Origin: Verrucomicrobiota bacterium
GTDB lineage: Bacteria > Verrucomicrobiota > Verrucomicrobiia > CAIQCK01
Direction: 5' to 3'
DNA: 64,000 bases
NCBI GenBank assembly: GCA_016235595.1
Contig: JACRJX010000008.1
Coordinates: 231,092-295,091, forward strand
Shown piece by piece: positions 18,722 through 26,565 of this stretch. Each line of letters begins with the position of its first letter. Positions within the stretch are counted from its first letter, which is position 1. The notes below the pieces were generated by a model. The model ran no database searches. It was not told where the DNA came from and saw nothing but the letters and a program-made list of their open reading frames with translations. The position numbers were made by a program, and so were the translations under genes.

Positions 18722-18755
18722 CGCCGGCTGCCTCATGGAACCGAGGCAGCCGGCG
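18722..18755 (+). other. 13-bp perfect stem-loop between the M20 gene and ackA
   Basis: CGCCGGCTGCCTC and its exact complement GAGGCAGCCGGCG flank an 8-base loop, starting 6 bases after the M20 stop. No run of T follows, so it is not a classical intrinsic terminator. A processing site, an mRNA-stabilising structure or a leaky terminator that lowers downstream expression are possible. It is followed by a 123-bp leader before ackA containing a smaller GGAAG-CATAT-CTTCC hairpin. Confidence 0.7.
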
Positions 18756-18878
18756 GAAACCAATTCACTTGCAGATGGGTGATCAGGGTCGGGGTCTGGA
18801 AGAGTGCTTCTTCCGACGCCGCCTGCTGCGGATGGAAGCATATCTTCCACCAGCGAGTCACCTTTGTTTGGAGAAGTT

Positions 18879-20258
18879 ATGAACATTCTAGTCTTCAACT
18901 GTGGCAGTTCGTCGCTCAAGTATCGCCTGCTGGCGATGCCCGAGGCGATCGAACTGACCGGCGGTGAGGCCCAACGCGTGGGTCCTCCCACCGCCAAGCC
19001 GTCTGTCATTCTCTATCATGTCGGCAAGGAAAAATTCACCAAGGAAGTCCCCATGGCCAACCATGCGGCAGCGTTCGAGGAAGTGATGAAGCTGCTGATG
19101 CAGGATGAGAAACTCCGTCCTGACGCCGTCGGCCACCGGCTCGTTCATGGCGGGACGTTTTTCCGCAATCCCACCGTTGTCACCAACGACGTGATGCAAA
19201 AGCTGGAAGCCATTCGCGACCTGGCGCCGCTGCACAATCCGCCCGCGATGGCGCTCATGTATGCGTGCCAGGAACGCTATCCCGCCCTGCCGCAAGTGGC
19301 GGTATTCGACACGGCGTATCACGGCACGATTCCCGAAAAGGCTTACACCTACGCACTGCCCGCTGCAATTCGTGACGAACTCGGCATCCGCAAATACGGC
19401 TTCCACGGCACCAGCCATCAATTCGTGATGGAAGAAGCCGCCGCCTTCTTGAAGAAGCCGGTCGCGCAATTCAACGCCGTGAGCTGCCACCTCGGCAGCG
19501 GCGGCGCCAGCTTGTGCGCCATCGTCAACGGCCAGTCGGTGGACAACACCATGGGCTATTCGCCCTTGCAGGGCCTGGTGATGAGCACCCGTTGCGGCGA
19601 CCTCGACCCCGCCGTCACCATGCAACTGTTGGCCCAGACCGACGGCGACGGCCAGAAAGTTCTCTCCCTGCTCAACAACAAGAGCGGCGTGTTGGGGCTG
19701 ACCGGCTCCACCGCCGACATCCGCGATGTCCTCGCCAATCCGCTGTCCGCGACCGGTGAGAAAAACGCGCGGCTCACCCAGACCGAGCAGGTCTATGTGT
19801 GGCGATTGCGCAAATACCTCGGTGCGTATCTGGCGGTGGTTGGCCGGCCCGACGCGGTGATCTTCACCGACACCATCGGCGAAACCGTGCCCCAGGTGCG
19901 TTGGGCCATGTGCGCCGATATGGCGGCCTTCGGCATGAAGATGGACGCCAGGAAAAACGCCCACGTCACCCAATACCCAACCGACGTGGCCGCTGCTGAC
20001 AGTGCCGTTCGCATCCTGGTCGTGCAGACCAACGAGGAACTGGCCATCGCCCGGCGGACTTTCCTGACGCTGAACCACGCATCCCCGGCGCTGGAGCGTG
20101 AAGCTCATTCCTCTTCGGCGGCCGAACCGTGCGGGAAGCGGACTGATGTCCGCGCTTCCGCCCAAGGCAATGTGAAAGTCAGGCTGAAGACGAAGTGTAA
20201 TGCAACGTCCACCCAATCCACCGCCGAATCTTCCACGAGCAAAGGAATCCACGCATGA
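18879..20258 (+). CDS. ackA: Acetate kinase with C-terminal extension
   Basis: 459 residues from ATG 18879, chosen because GGAGA lies at 18870-18874 and the family motif NCGSSSLKYRLL starts at residue 7. Further acetokinase motifs follow: GHRLVHGG, FDTAYHGTIPE, YGFHGTSH, HLGSGGASLCAI, GYSPLQGL and STRCGDLDP. It interconverts acetate and acetyl phosphate. The usual end of the family lies near ARRTFLTLN; about 60 further residues rich in Ser, Ala, Lys and Thr follow and look unstructured. The stop overlaps the next start by ATGA. No phosphotransacetylase gene is nearby, so the fate of acetyl phosphate is open. Confidence 0.93.
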   Translation: MNILVFNCGSSSLKYRLLAMPEAIELTGGEAQRVGPPTAKPSVILYHVGKEKFTKEVPMANHAAAFEEVMKLLMQDEKLRPDAVGHRLVHGGTFFRNPTVVTNDVMQKLEAIRDLAPLHNPPAMALMYACQERYPALPQVAVFDTAYHGTIPEKAYTYALPAAIRDELGIRKYGFHGTSHQFVMEEAAAFLKKPVAQFNAVSCHLGSGGASLCAIVNGQSVDNTMGYSPLQGLVMSTRCGDLDPAVTMQLLAQTDGDGQKVLSLLNNKSGVLGLTGSTADIRDVLANPLSATGEKNARLTQTEQVYVWRLRKYLGAYLAVVGRPDAVIFTDTIGETVPQVRWAMCADMAAFGMKMDARKNAHVTQYPTDVAAADSAVRILVVQTNEELAIARRTFLTLNHASPALEREAHSSSAAEPCGKRTDVRASAQGNVKVRLKTKCNATSTQSTAESSTSKGIHA

Positions 20259-21337
20259 ATGTGCTCATCCTAAAACCCGGTCAGCAGAAACTGGCCTTCA
20301 GCTATTTCTCGAACGGCTGGGACAAGCCGGTGTGTACCGGCTTGCTGGCCGATTATCGCAGCGCTGAAGGCAGCCAGCATGCGCTGGCACACATCACCCG
20401 GCAGATCGCCACCGCCGCCGGGACGAACAAAGCGTGCGCGTCGCCGCAGATCATCGCCCTGCGTGGCGTCTATGGCGGCGAGGAATTCAAAGTGCCGACG
20501 CGGGTCACCCCCGAAGTCATCCAGCGGCTGGAAAAGCTGGTGCCACTCGCGCCGCTGCATACGCCGCCGCTATTGGCGCTGATTCACGCTTGCGATGCCG
20601 CGTTTCCCAACGTGCCGGTGATCCTGATTTTTGAAACCGCCTTCTTCGTGAATCTGCCGGCGCGCGAGTATCTCTACGCCGTGGACAAGAACCTTGCCAA
20701 GACGCCCGGCTTGCGCCGCTTCGGCTATCACGGCATCTGCCACGCCAACGCGTGCGCCCACATCGCGCGCAAACGGAACGCCATGGGCCTGACCAAGCCC
20801 GCGCGAATTCTCTCCATTTGCCTGGAGGCCCGGCCCGAAGTCGCAGCCGTGCTGGGCAATAAACCGCTCATGGTCACCAGCGGCGCGACACCACTCGAAG
20901 GTCTGCCCGGCCAGACCAGCTGCGGCGAACTGGACCCCAGCATCGTCATCATGCTGGCGCAGAAAAAAGGCTGGGGCCCGGAACAGATCAACGCCGTGCT
21001 CACACAGCAAAGCGGTTGGATGGGCCTGACCGGACGCATTACCGCGCTGGCGGAAATTTTCAGCTCAGACCAGCCGGAGTGCAAACTGGCGCGGGAGATT
21101 CTCCAATACCGCCTGTTGCAGGTGTGCGGCGCGGGCATGGCAGCGCTGGGTGGCGTGGACGCGATTGTCTTTTCCGGACGCTGCTCCGGCGTGGGCGTGG
21201 ACCTGGGCCTTTGGTTGAAGCAACGGTTGGATTTCCAACACCAAGGCAACAAGAACCCCATCACCATCGAGATTTGCGCCGACTCGCTGGACCGCGTGCT
21301 GGCCGACACCGCCAGCGCCGCCGTCTGTCTGCGGTGA
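20255..21337 (+). CDS. Acetate-kinase paralog with degenerate active site
   Basis: 360 residues, overlapping the end of ackA by 4 bp. It follows the acetokinase fold in order (LAPLHTPPLLALI, GLRRFGYHGICH, CGELDPSIVIML, SGWMGLTGR, AGMAALGGVDAIVF) but key parts are lost: the N-terminal Asn-x-Gly-Ser-Ser-Ser-x-Lys is LKPGQQKLAF, the FDTAYH region is FETAFFV, and the glycine-rich phosphate loop HLGSGGAS is absent. It is also about 40 residues shorter than usual. It is therefore unlikely to be a normal kinase; as acetate kinases are dimers, it may be a partner or regulator of the upstream AckA. Confidence 0.85.
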   Translation: MNVLILKPGQQKLAFSYFSNGWDKPVCTGLLADYRSAEGSQHALAHITRQIATAAGTNKACASPQIIALRGVYGGEEFKVPTRVTPEVIQRLEKLVPLAPLHTPPLLALIHACDAAFPNVPVILIFETAFFVNLPAREYLYAVDKNLAKTPGLRRFGYHGICHANACAHIARKRNAMGLTKPARILSICLEARPEVAAVLGNKPLMVTSGATPLEGLPGQTSCGELDPSIVIMLAQKKGWGPEQINAVLTQQSGWMGLTGRITALAEIFSSDQPECKLAREILQYRLLQVCGAGMAALGGVDAIVFSGRCSGVGVDLGLWLKQRLDFQHQGNKNPITIEICADSLDRVLADTASAAVCLR

Positions 21338-21678
21338 TGCCGTAAATATCCGGGCAGGAAAAGCAGGATCATCTCCAGCACGCGCGAATTCCCCGCCGTG
21401 GACGGAGACGGTGTTCGCGATCAATCCTTCGCGATGAGAAGATTTTGTGCTTGCGCCGCGTGAGGCCGGGCCTCGACAATGCCACCGAGGTTCAAACGAA
21501 CTCCACACAGATGAGCACGCTGGAGGCAACGATAGCGCAGCAGTTCCACAACATCCGGGGATTCTTTCTTCACGTTCTTCTCCGGCATGCTTCCGGCGGC
21601 AACTGCGGCAATGGGGATGCGGGGTCCGGGAAGACAAGAGGAGAGGGGACTGAAGAATAACCGAAGGAGAGAACGATC
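21338..21678. other. 340-bp intergenic region with one possible small reverse ORF
   Basis: No clear promoter, terminator or RNA gene was seen. On the minus strand 21588-21421 there is a 55-codon frame (starting MPEKNVKKESPDVVELLRY) with protein-like composition but no good ribosome site. It is weak evidence for a small gene. The ribosome site of the next gene (AAGGAGAG) is at the right edge. Confidence 0.3.
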
Positions 21679-23133
21679 ATGTCCCAAATCACTCGTCGCA
21701 ACTTCTTGAAATACTCCACAGCAACCGGAGCCGGCATGTTGCTCTGCGGCACCGCGGCTGCACCCCGCGTGTTCGGCGCCAACGAACGCCTGCGCATCGC
21801 GGTGGTAGGCGTCAACGGCCGCGGCAACGGCCACATCAGCGGCTGGCTGGAACAACCCAACGTCGAGATCGCCTATTTGGTCGATCCCGATCAAGACGTG
21901 CTGGATCGGAGGTTGAAGGACCTGGAGAAGAAGGTCCAGGGCAAGTACACCTGCAAAGGCGCGGCCGATGTTCGGAAAGTGCTGGAGGACAAAACACTCG
22001 ACGCCATCTCCGTTGCCACCCCGAACCACTGGCACTCGCTGATGACCATCTGGGCGGCCCAGGCCGGCAAGCATGTCTACGTCGAGAAGCCGATGAGTCA
22101 CGACATCGCCGAAGGCCGTGTCGCCTGGGAAGCGCAGAAAAAATACGGCGTGGTGGTTCAGCACGGCACCCAAAGTCGCAGCAGCGCGAGCAACGCGGGC
22201 TTGCACGAGGCCATTCACGAGGGGAAGTTTGGCAAACTGAAAGTCGCCTACGGTTTGGCCTGCAAACCGCGCGCCAGCATTGGATTCAAGGAACCCTGCG
22301 ATCCTCCCGCCAACCTGGACTGGAATTTGTGGCGCGGCCCGGCAGTCATCGACAAGTTTCACAAGAACCTCGTCCATTACAATTGGCACTGGTTCTGGGT
22401 CACCGGCAACGGTGACCTCAACAACCAGGGCACCCATCAGTTGGACATGGCCTTCTGGGCGCTCGATCCGAAAGTGACCCATCCGCTGCGCGCCATGGCC
22501 ATCGGCGGACGCTTTCAGTGGAACGACCAGGGCGAGACGCCCAACACGCTGTTTGGCATTGCGGAGTATCCCAACGGCCAATACGTGTTCTTCAACGTCC
22601 GCAACGTGAATTACAAGGGCTACCAGCGCCAGGTCGAGAACGAGTATTACTTCGAGGACGGCGGCAAGATCGTGCGGGGGCAGTATTTTGCCAAGGGCAG
22701 CGACAAGGGCGAAAAGATTTCGGTGCCGCCCGGCAAGGTTACGCCCGGTGGCAATTGGGGCGCCTTCGCTGCCGCCTGCCGTGCGGGCAAACCTGAGATG
22801 GCCAACGGCACCGCCGCCCAAGCGCATTACAGTTGTACCCTCGGCCACCTGATCAACAACTCGTACCGGCTGGGCAAGAAGGTGCCGTTCAATGCCAAGG
22901 CCGGCCGCTTCGGCGACAACGCAGGCGCTTACGAGCACTTCATGAAAGTGCACGCGCTGATGCGCGATGGCGTCGGTGTGCCGGAGGACAAAGCCGAGTA
23001 TGTCGTCGGCCCGTGGCTGACCTTCGATGCCAAGACCGAGCGGTTCACCGGCGAATTCGCCACCGAGGCGAACAAGCTGGTGCAGGACCCGCATCGTTCC
23101 GGCTTCGAGGTGCCCGCGCCGGACAAGGTCTGA
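21679..23133 (+). CDS. Tat-exported Gfo/Idh/MocA family oxidoreductase
   Basis: 484 residues with AAGGAG ahead of the ATG. The N-terminus SQITRRNFLKYSTATG is a twin-arginine signal followed by a hydrophobic stretch, so the protein should be folded with its cofactor and moved to the periplasm. The Rossmann part starts at LRIAVVGVNGRGN, and the family EKP motif (HVYVEKPMSHD) is present; the C-terminal alpha/beta domain contains GNGDLNNQGTHQLDMAFWAL. Such proteins are NAD(P)-linked sugar oxidoreductases, abundant and paralogous in Verrucomicrobia and Planctomycetes. The neighbouring glycosidase-like genes fit a role in sugar breakdown; substrate unknown. Confidence 0.9.
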   Translation: MSQITRRNFLKYSTATGAGMLLCGTAAAPRVFGANERLRIAVVGVNGRGNGHISGWLEQPNVEIAYLVDPDQDVLDRRLKDLEKKVQGKYTCKGAADVRKVLEDKTLDAISVATPNHWHSLMTIWAAQAGKHVYVEKPMSHDIAEGRVAWEAQKKYGVVVQHGTQSRSSASNAGLHEAIHEGKFGKLKVAYGLACKPRASIGFKEPCDPPANLDWNLWRGPAVIDKFHKNLVHYNWHWFWVTGNGDLNNQGTHQLDMAFWALDPKVTHPLRAMAIGGRFQWNDQGETPNTLFGIAEYPNGQYVFFNVRNVNYKGYQRQVENEYYFEDGGKIVRGQYFAKGSDKGEKISVPPGKVTPGGNWGAFAAACRAGKPEMANGTAAQAHYSCTLGHLINNSYRLGKKVPFNAKAGRFGDNAGAYEHFMKVHALMRDGVGVPEDKAEYVVGPWLTFDAKTERFTGEFATEANKLVQDPHRSGFEVPAPDKV

Positions 23134-23313
23134 CGGCGTTGCGTCATCTCCCAAACTGTGGAGCCGGGACCGCCGCCCGCCGCGCTTTTCAATCGCGTCG
23201 ATGGAGTATTGCGCTTGCCCGGTTGCTGCTGCCACCTACAATGCGCCGACACCACCGATGCGCGCGACGATGACATTGTTCCCCAACGAACCAGTCTCCA
23301 ACCAACCCACGCC

Positions 23314-25887
23314 ATGACTCGATCCATTCTCCCCGGAATTCTGTTCCTCTGTTTATTGACCTCCGCGTTCTCAGCGGACTGTCCCATCGTGCCCCAGCCG
23401 AAGGAATACCAGTCCGACGGCAGGATGCTCAACCTCGGAACCGCCCGGACAGCCGCGATCATCGTCGCCGACCGCGCGTCCGAGCAGGAACTCTACGCCG
23501 CCCAACGGCTGCAGTTTCATATCCAGCGGCGATTCAAGCAGACGTTCCCGATTCTGACCGCCGACAAGTTGACGCCGGCGGTGAATCAGGTGTTCGTCCT
23601 GTCCGTCAAAGAGGACAAGAAGAAGTTCAACGGATTCACCATAGACTTCTCGACTGAGGGAGGACGCGACAGGATTGCGATTCAGGGCGCGGACAAAAGC
23701 GGTCTGATTTACGGCGCAGAGGCGGTGTTCAACCTGATCGCCAAGAACAAGGACGGTGTCGCGAAGATCACCGTCGCGAAGGTCAACGACTGGCCGTCGA
23801 TTCCCTGGCGCGGACGGCCTCATTCGGTCATGGCGCAGCAACTCGAGCCGGGCCAGTTGGACGCCTACATTCATGGCCGGATTAATTTCGCAGATTACCG
23901 CGACGATCCGCGGGTGAAGGAGAGCCTCATCATGCCGGCGCGCAAGTCGTCGATGGGCTGTCCGCCGGGTCAGCCCATTGACGAGGCACTCGCCCGGAAG
24001 GTGATCGGCGAGTATCACAAACGCGCCATGTTCGTCTACGGGACAGTCTCTTGCACACTTCCCGAAGGCGACTACGGCAAGCTGACCGAGACGTTCGACG
24101 CGCTGCTGAAGCTCGGCTGCGACGGCATCTGGGTCTCGATGGACGACACCGGCGGGGGCAAGAACCCGGTCAAGCTGGCCGAATACGCCGCCGAATACAT
24201 GCGGAAGTCCGGCATGACGGGACACAAATCCGCCTTTACCCCCGGTGAGGCCGAATACACAACCATCGACAGGCCGCTCAATCGCGCCATGGGCAGGATT
24301 GAAACATTCAACGAGGCGGTTTGGATCTTCACCCGCGTTCCCTGCAAGAAAGATTACGCGATGGCGAAGGAGATCGGCCTGAAGAACAAGACGGCTTGGT
24401 GGTTCAATTATTGCGAGACTGCCTATCCGGACCCGAAGGCGGGATTCATCCATTCGTCCGCCGTCTTGACGACGCAGCGCAAGGACGGACGGCCCAGTTA
24501 TATGAATCTGCTGCCGATCACCCCCGGTTGGGGCTCGCCCCAATTCGATAAGATTCGAGACGCCGCCCAATACGTTGACCATATCAATCTGTGGGCACTG
24601 TGCGGCGGCTGGCCGTCGGAATATGCCATCGTCATGTTCGGACAATGGGGCTGGAACCCCGAGCGTTGCGACTGGCCGAAGTTGCGCGATTCCATCTATG
24701 ACTACGTCTGGGGTCCGTCGCAGGTCGCGACGATTCGTGAATTCGACGAAACGTGGGTTCAATTGAAGGAACTCTACTGGCTCCCTCTCAAGGGATTCCG
24801 CACTCCCGACAACGGTTTGGTTCAACTGAAATCAAAGGAGAACCGGGACGCCGCGCTGAAGCTGCTGGACAAGCTGGACAAGCTTGCCGCCGTCCTGGCC
24901 GAAAAATCCCCGGAGGAAACCGCGCTGGATTTGGAGCGGTTCCGTTACGAATTCATGGACCCGCTGCAAACGAGCCTGCGATTCGCGCGCAAGCAGGCAA
25001 CGCTTGAGTATCCGGAATATGAGTTCGGCCAGTTTGAATCGAAGGCATTGGAGATTCTGAACGCCCGAAACGCGACGCGGAAGAACGGTCATTCCTCCGA
25101 GTCCGAATCCGGAACGGACGCCGCCAACAAATACCTCGCTGATGTTCGCGCCAAAGTCCCTCCGATGCTCGAAACGCTTGGCAGGGAATTGGCGGAGTTG
25201 AAGGATATCGAGCCGGTTCTCAACATCTGGCGCGCGCGCCTCGCCAAAGGCAAGACCGTCGCGGAGATCGAAAAGTCAAGGACCCGGGAGATGAAAGCCC
25301 AGTGGGATCGATGGGTCCGCCAGCCGGTCAAGGAATTCCTGCCGTTCATGGACGAGCCGCAGGAAACGAATTTGACAGCGATCTTCGCGAACGCGAACAA
25401 GCCCGCTCCCTCCGGAACGATCAAGACATACGAGCCCACTGACTGGTCCTGCACGCCGGCGCTGGCCAAGGGCGCGTTCCGCGTTGGACAGTACGACCGG
25501 CAGGGGCAGAAAGCCGCCGCGATCATGGTTCCCCGGCGCACAAGGTCTGCCGTCGGCGATTTCGGAATCGTCGAACTGACTGCGCCAACGCCGAAATGCG
25601 ACGCCGGTCAAAAGTTGTTCGGCGAGTTGTTCATTGGCGACACGCGAATCGACCATGCTTATCGCAATGTTCGGCGCATCGATGTTCTGGTCAACGGGAA
25701 GGTCGTTTTCAACCGGGATATCGCAGATCCGAAAGCGAAAGACTGGGTGACGTTTGAACTGACCGATATCGCCCGGAACGCGCCGGAACTGAAGATCCAG
25801 GTTCGCGTGACTGAGAAGCGCGCCACCAGCGACCACACCAGCTGGGTCTTCGTCGGATCGCTGAGGATATTTGTTGTAAAGCCATAA
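23314..25887 (+). CDS. Exported beta-N-acetylglucosaminidase-like glycoside hydrolase (GH84/GH20-type)
   Basis: 857 residues from ATG 23314, where a signal peptide begins (MTRSILPGILFLCLL, cleavage near FSADC); a longer frame to 23158 adds non-protein-like residues. Residues about 20-160 resemble the non-catalytic N-terminal domain of hexosaminidases (VPQPKEYQ, GLIYGAEAVFNLI). A TIM-barrel-like region follows, in which a WVSMDDTGGG strand offers the adjacent acidic pair used by GH84 enzymes. The C-terminal 250 residues are helical then beta-rich. It probably acts on N-acetyl sugars in the periplasm. The family assignment is tentative; a GH67-like glucuronidase is another option for the N-terminal domain. 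Confidence 0.65.
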   Translation: MTRSILPGILFLCLLTSAFSADCPIVPQPKEYQSDGRMLNLGTARTAAIIVADRASEQELYAAQRLQFHIQRRFKQTFPILTADKLTPAVNQVFVLSVKEDKKKFNGFTIDFSTEGGRDRIAIQGADKSGLIYGAEAVFNLIAKNKDGVAKITVAKVNDWPSIPWRGRPHSVMAQQLEPGQLDAYIHGRINFADYRDDPRVKESLIMPARKSSMGCPPGQPIDEALARKVIGEYHKRAMFVYGTVSCTLPEGDYGKLTETFDALLKLGCDGIWVSMDDTGGGKNPVKLAEYAAEYMRKSGMTGHKSAFTPGEAEYTTIDRPLNRAMGRIETFNEAVWIFTRVPCKKDYAMAKEIGLKNKTAWWFNYCETAYPDPKAGFIHSSAVLTTQRKDGRPSYMNLLPITPGWGSPQFDKIRDAAQYVDHINLWALCGGWPSEYAIVMFGQWGWNPERCDWPKLRDSIYDYVWGPSQVATIREFDETWVQLKELYWLPLKGFRTPDNGLVQLKSKENRDAALKLLDKLDKLAAVLAEKSPEETALDLERFRYEFMDPLQTSLRFARKQATLEYPEYEFGQFESKALEILNARNATRKNGHSSESESGTDAANKYLADVRAKVPPMLETLGRELAELKDIEPVLNIWRARLAKGKTVAEIEKSRTREMKAQWDRWVRQPVKEFLPFMDEPQETNLTAIFANANKPAPSGTIKTYEPTDWSCTPALAKGAFRVGQYDRQGQKAAAIMVPRRTRSAVGDFGIVELTAPTPKCDAGQKLFGELFIGDTRIDHAYRNVRRIDVLVNGKVVFNRDIADPKAKDWVTFELTDIARNAPELKIQVRVTEKRATSDHTSWVFVGSLRIFVVKP

Positions 25888-25939
25888 GGCTTCCTGAGTT
25901 CCGGTCCCTGCAAGGGGGCGTGCTGCCGGCCGAAATCCC

Positions 25940-25958
25940 AGCCGGGCAACTCCCGGCT
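25940..25958 (+). terminator. Possible terminator hairpin
   Basis: AGCCGGG-CAACT-CCCGGCT is a perfect 7-bp stem, 53 bp after the glycosidase stop, followed by GTTTGAT, which is only weakly T-rich. It may end the transcript of the oxidoreductase/glycosidase pair. Confidence 0.5.
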
Positions 25959-26190
25959 GTTTGATCCCCGCCTCGCAAACGGAGGAGTTGAAACCGTGGA
26001 ATCAACCCGGTGCGCATTCAACTCTGAAAAAATAAATGAGCTGCTTCACTTGCAATTCCGTTTAAACAGACGAGATTCCCCCGTCGTTAACGAGGATGAC
26101 CGGCCAGCGTTGGACAAGGTGGAAGCAATCCCATTGAAATGGGGTTTGAGATGCCGCTGGATACGACAGTGATATTTGAAAATCGGTTTG

Positions 26191-26267
26191 TGTGGGAGGT
26201 GATTCTTCAGGCGATCGGCCTACTCGGAGGTTCGGTCGTTCCCTTTGAAAACAAGGGGCCTCCCACA
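26191..26267. repeat. Inverted repeat TGTGGGAGG / CCTCCCACA
   Basis: Nine-base arms at 26191-26199 and 26259-26267 enclose 59 bases without an ORF. It lies in the 678-bp gap between two glycosidase-like genes and looks like a small palindromic element. The rest of the gap before 26191 shows nothing else recognisable. Confidence 0.5.
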
Positions 26268-26296
26268 TATTTTTTGCCTGCCATCGCTGCGAAGCC

Positions 26297-26422
26297 CTTG
26301 CGAAACGACGCAGAGGTGGCACATTGACTTAGCACAGGGTGAGAGCAGGGTTCCTGACGTGAAAATCAGAACAAAAACTCGAACGCTGTGCTAATTTTTT
26401 GTCCCTCTGAATTCCACCTGCC
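26297..26422 (+). repeat. Dispersed structured repeat, copy 1
   Basis: About 126 bp sharing strong similarity with 30302-30426. The core is an outer perfect 9-bp palindrome, TTAGCACAG (26329-26337) and CTGTGCTAA (26386-26394), enclosing a smaller hairpin GTTCCTGA / TCAGAAC (26350-26372), and is followed at once by six T. It lies 143 bp before the glycosidase gene at 26566, in the same orientation relative to that gene as copy 2 is to its own. It could be a structured leader RNA with a terminator, or a small non-autonomous element. Confidence 0.75.
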
Positions 26423-26565
26423 TTTCTCCCGCCACAGAAACAATCTGCCGTGAACAGCTGATCCTTGCGATCCACCCACCCGTCCGACTCAACCCTTCGA
26501 TGGAAGCTCGCGCAGATCAAGAGGCTCGGCTACGATGCGCCGATGCTCCGCATCGTCGTGCTGTT

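Noticed and set aside
18888..20252. Minus-strand ORF of 454 codons over ackA
   Set aside because: ackA on the plus strand has every acetokinase motif. This is an antisense shadow.
21421..23235. Minus-strand ORF of 604 codons over the Gfo/Idh gene
   Set aside because: Shadow of the Tat-exported oxidoreductase; only its last 55 codons, outside that gene, were kept as a weak small-ORF note.
26139..26327. 62-codon plus-strand ORF in the gap before the glycosidase gene
   Set aside because: It runs through the inverted repeat and the structured element, has no ribosome site, and lacks protein-like pattern.
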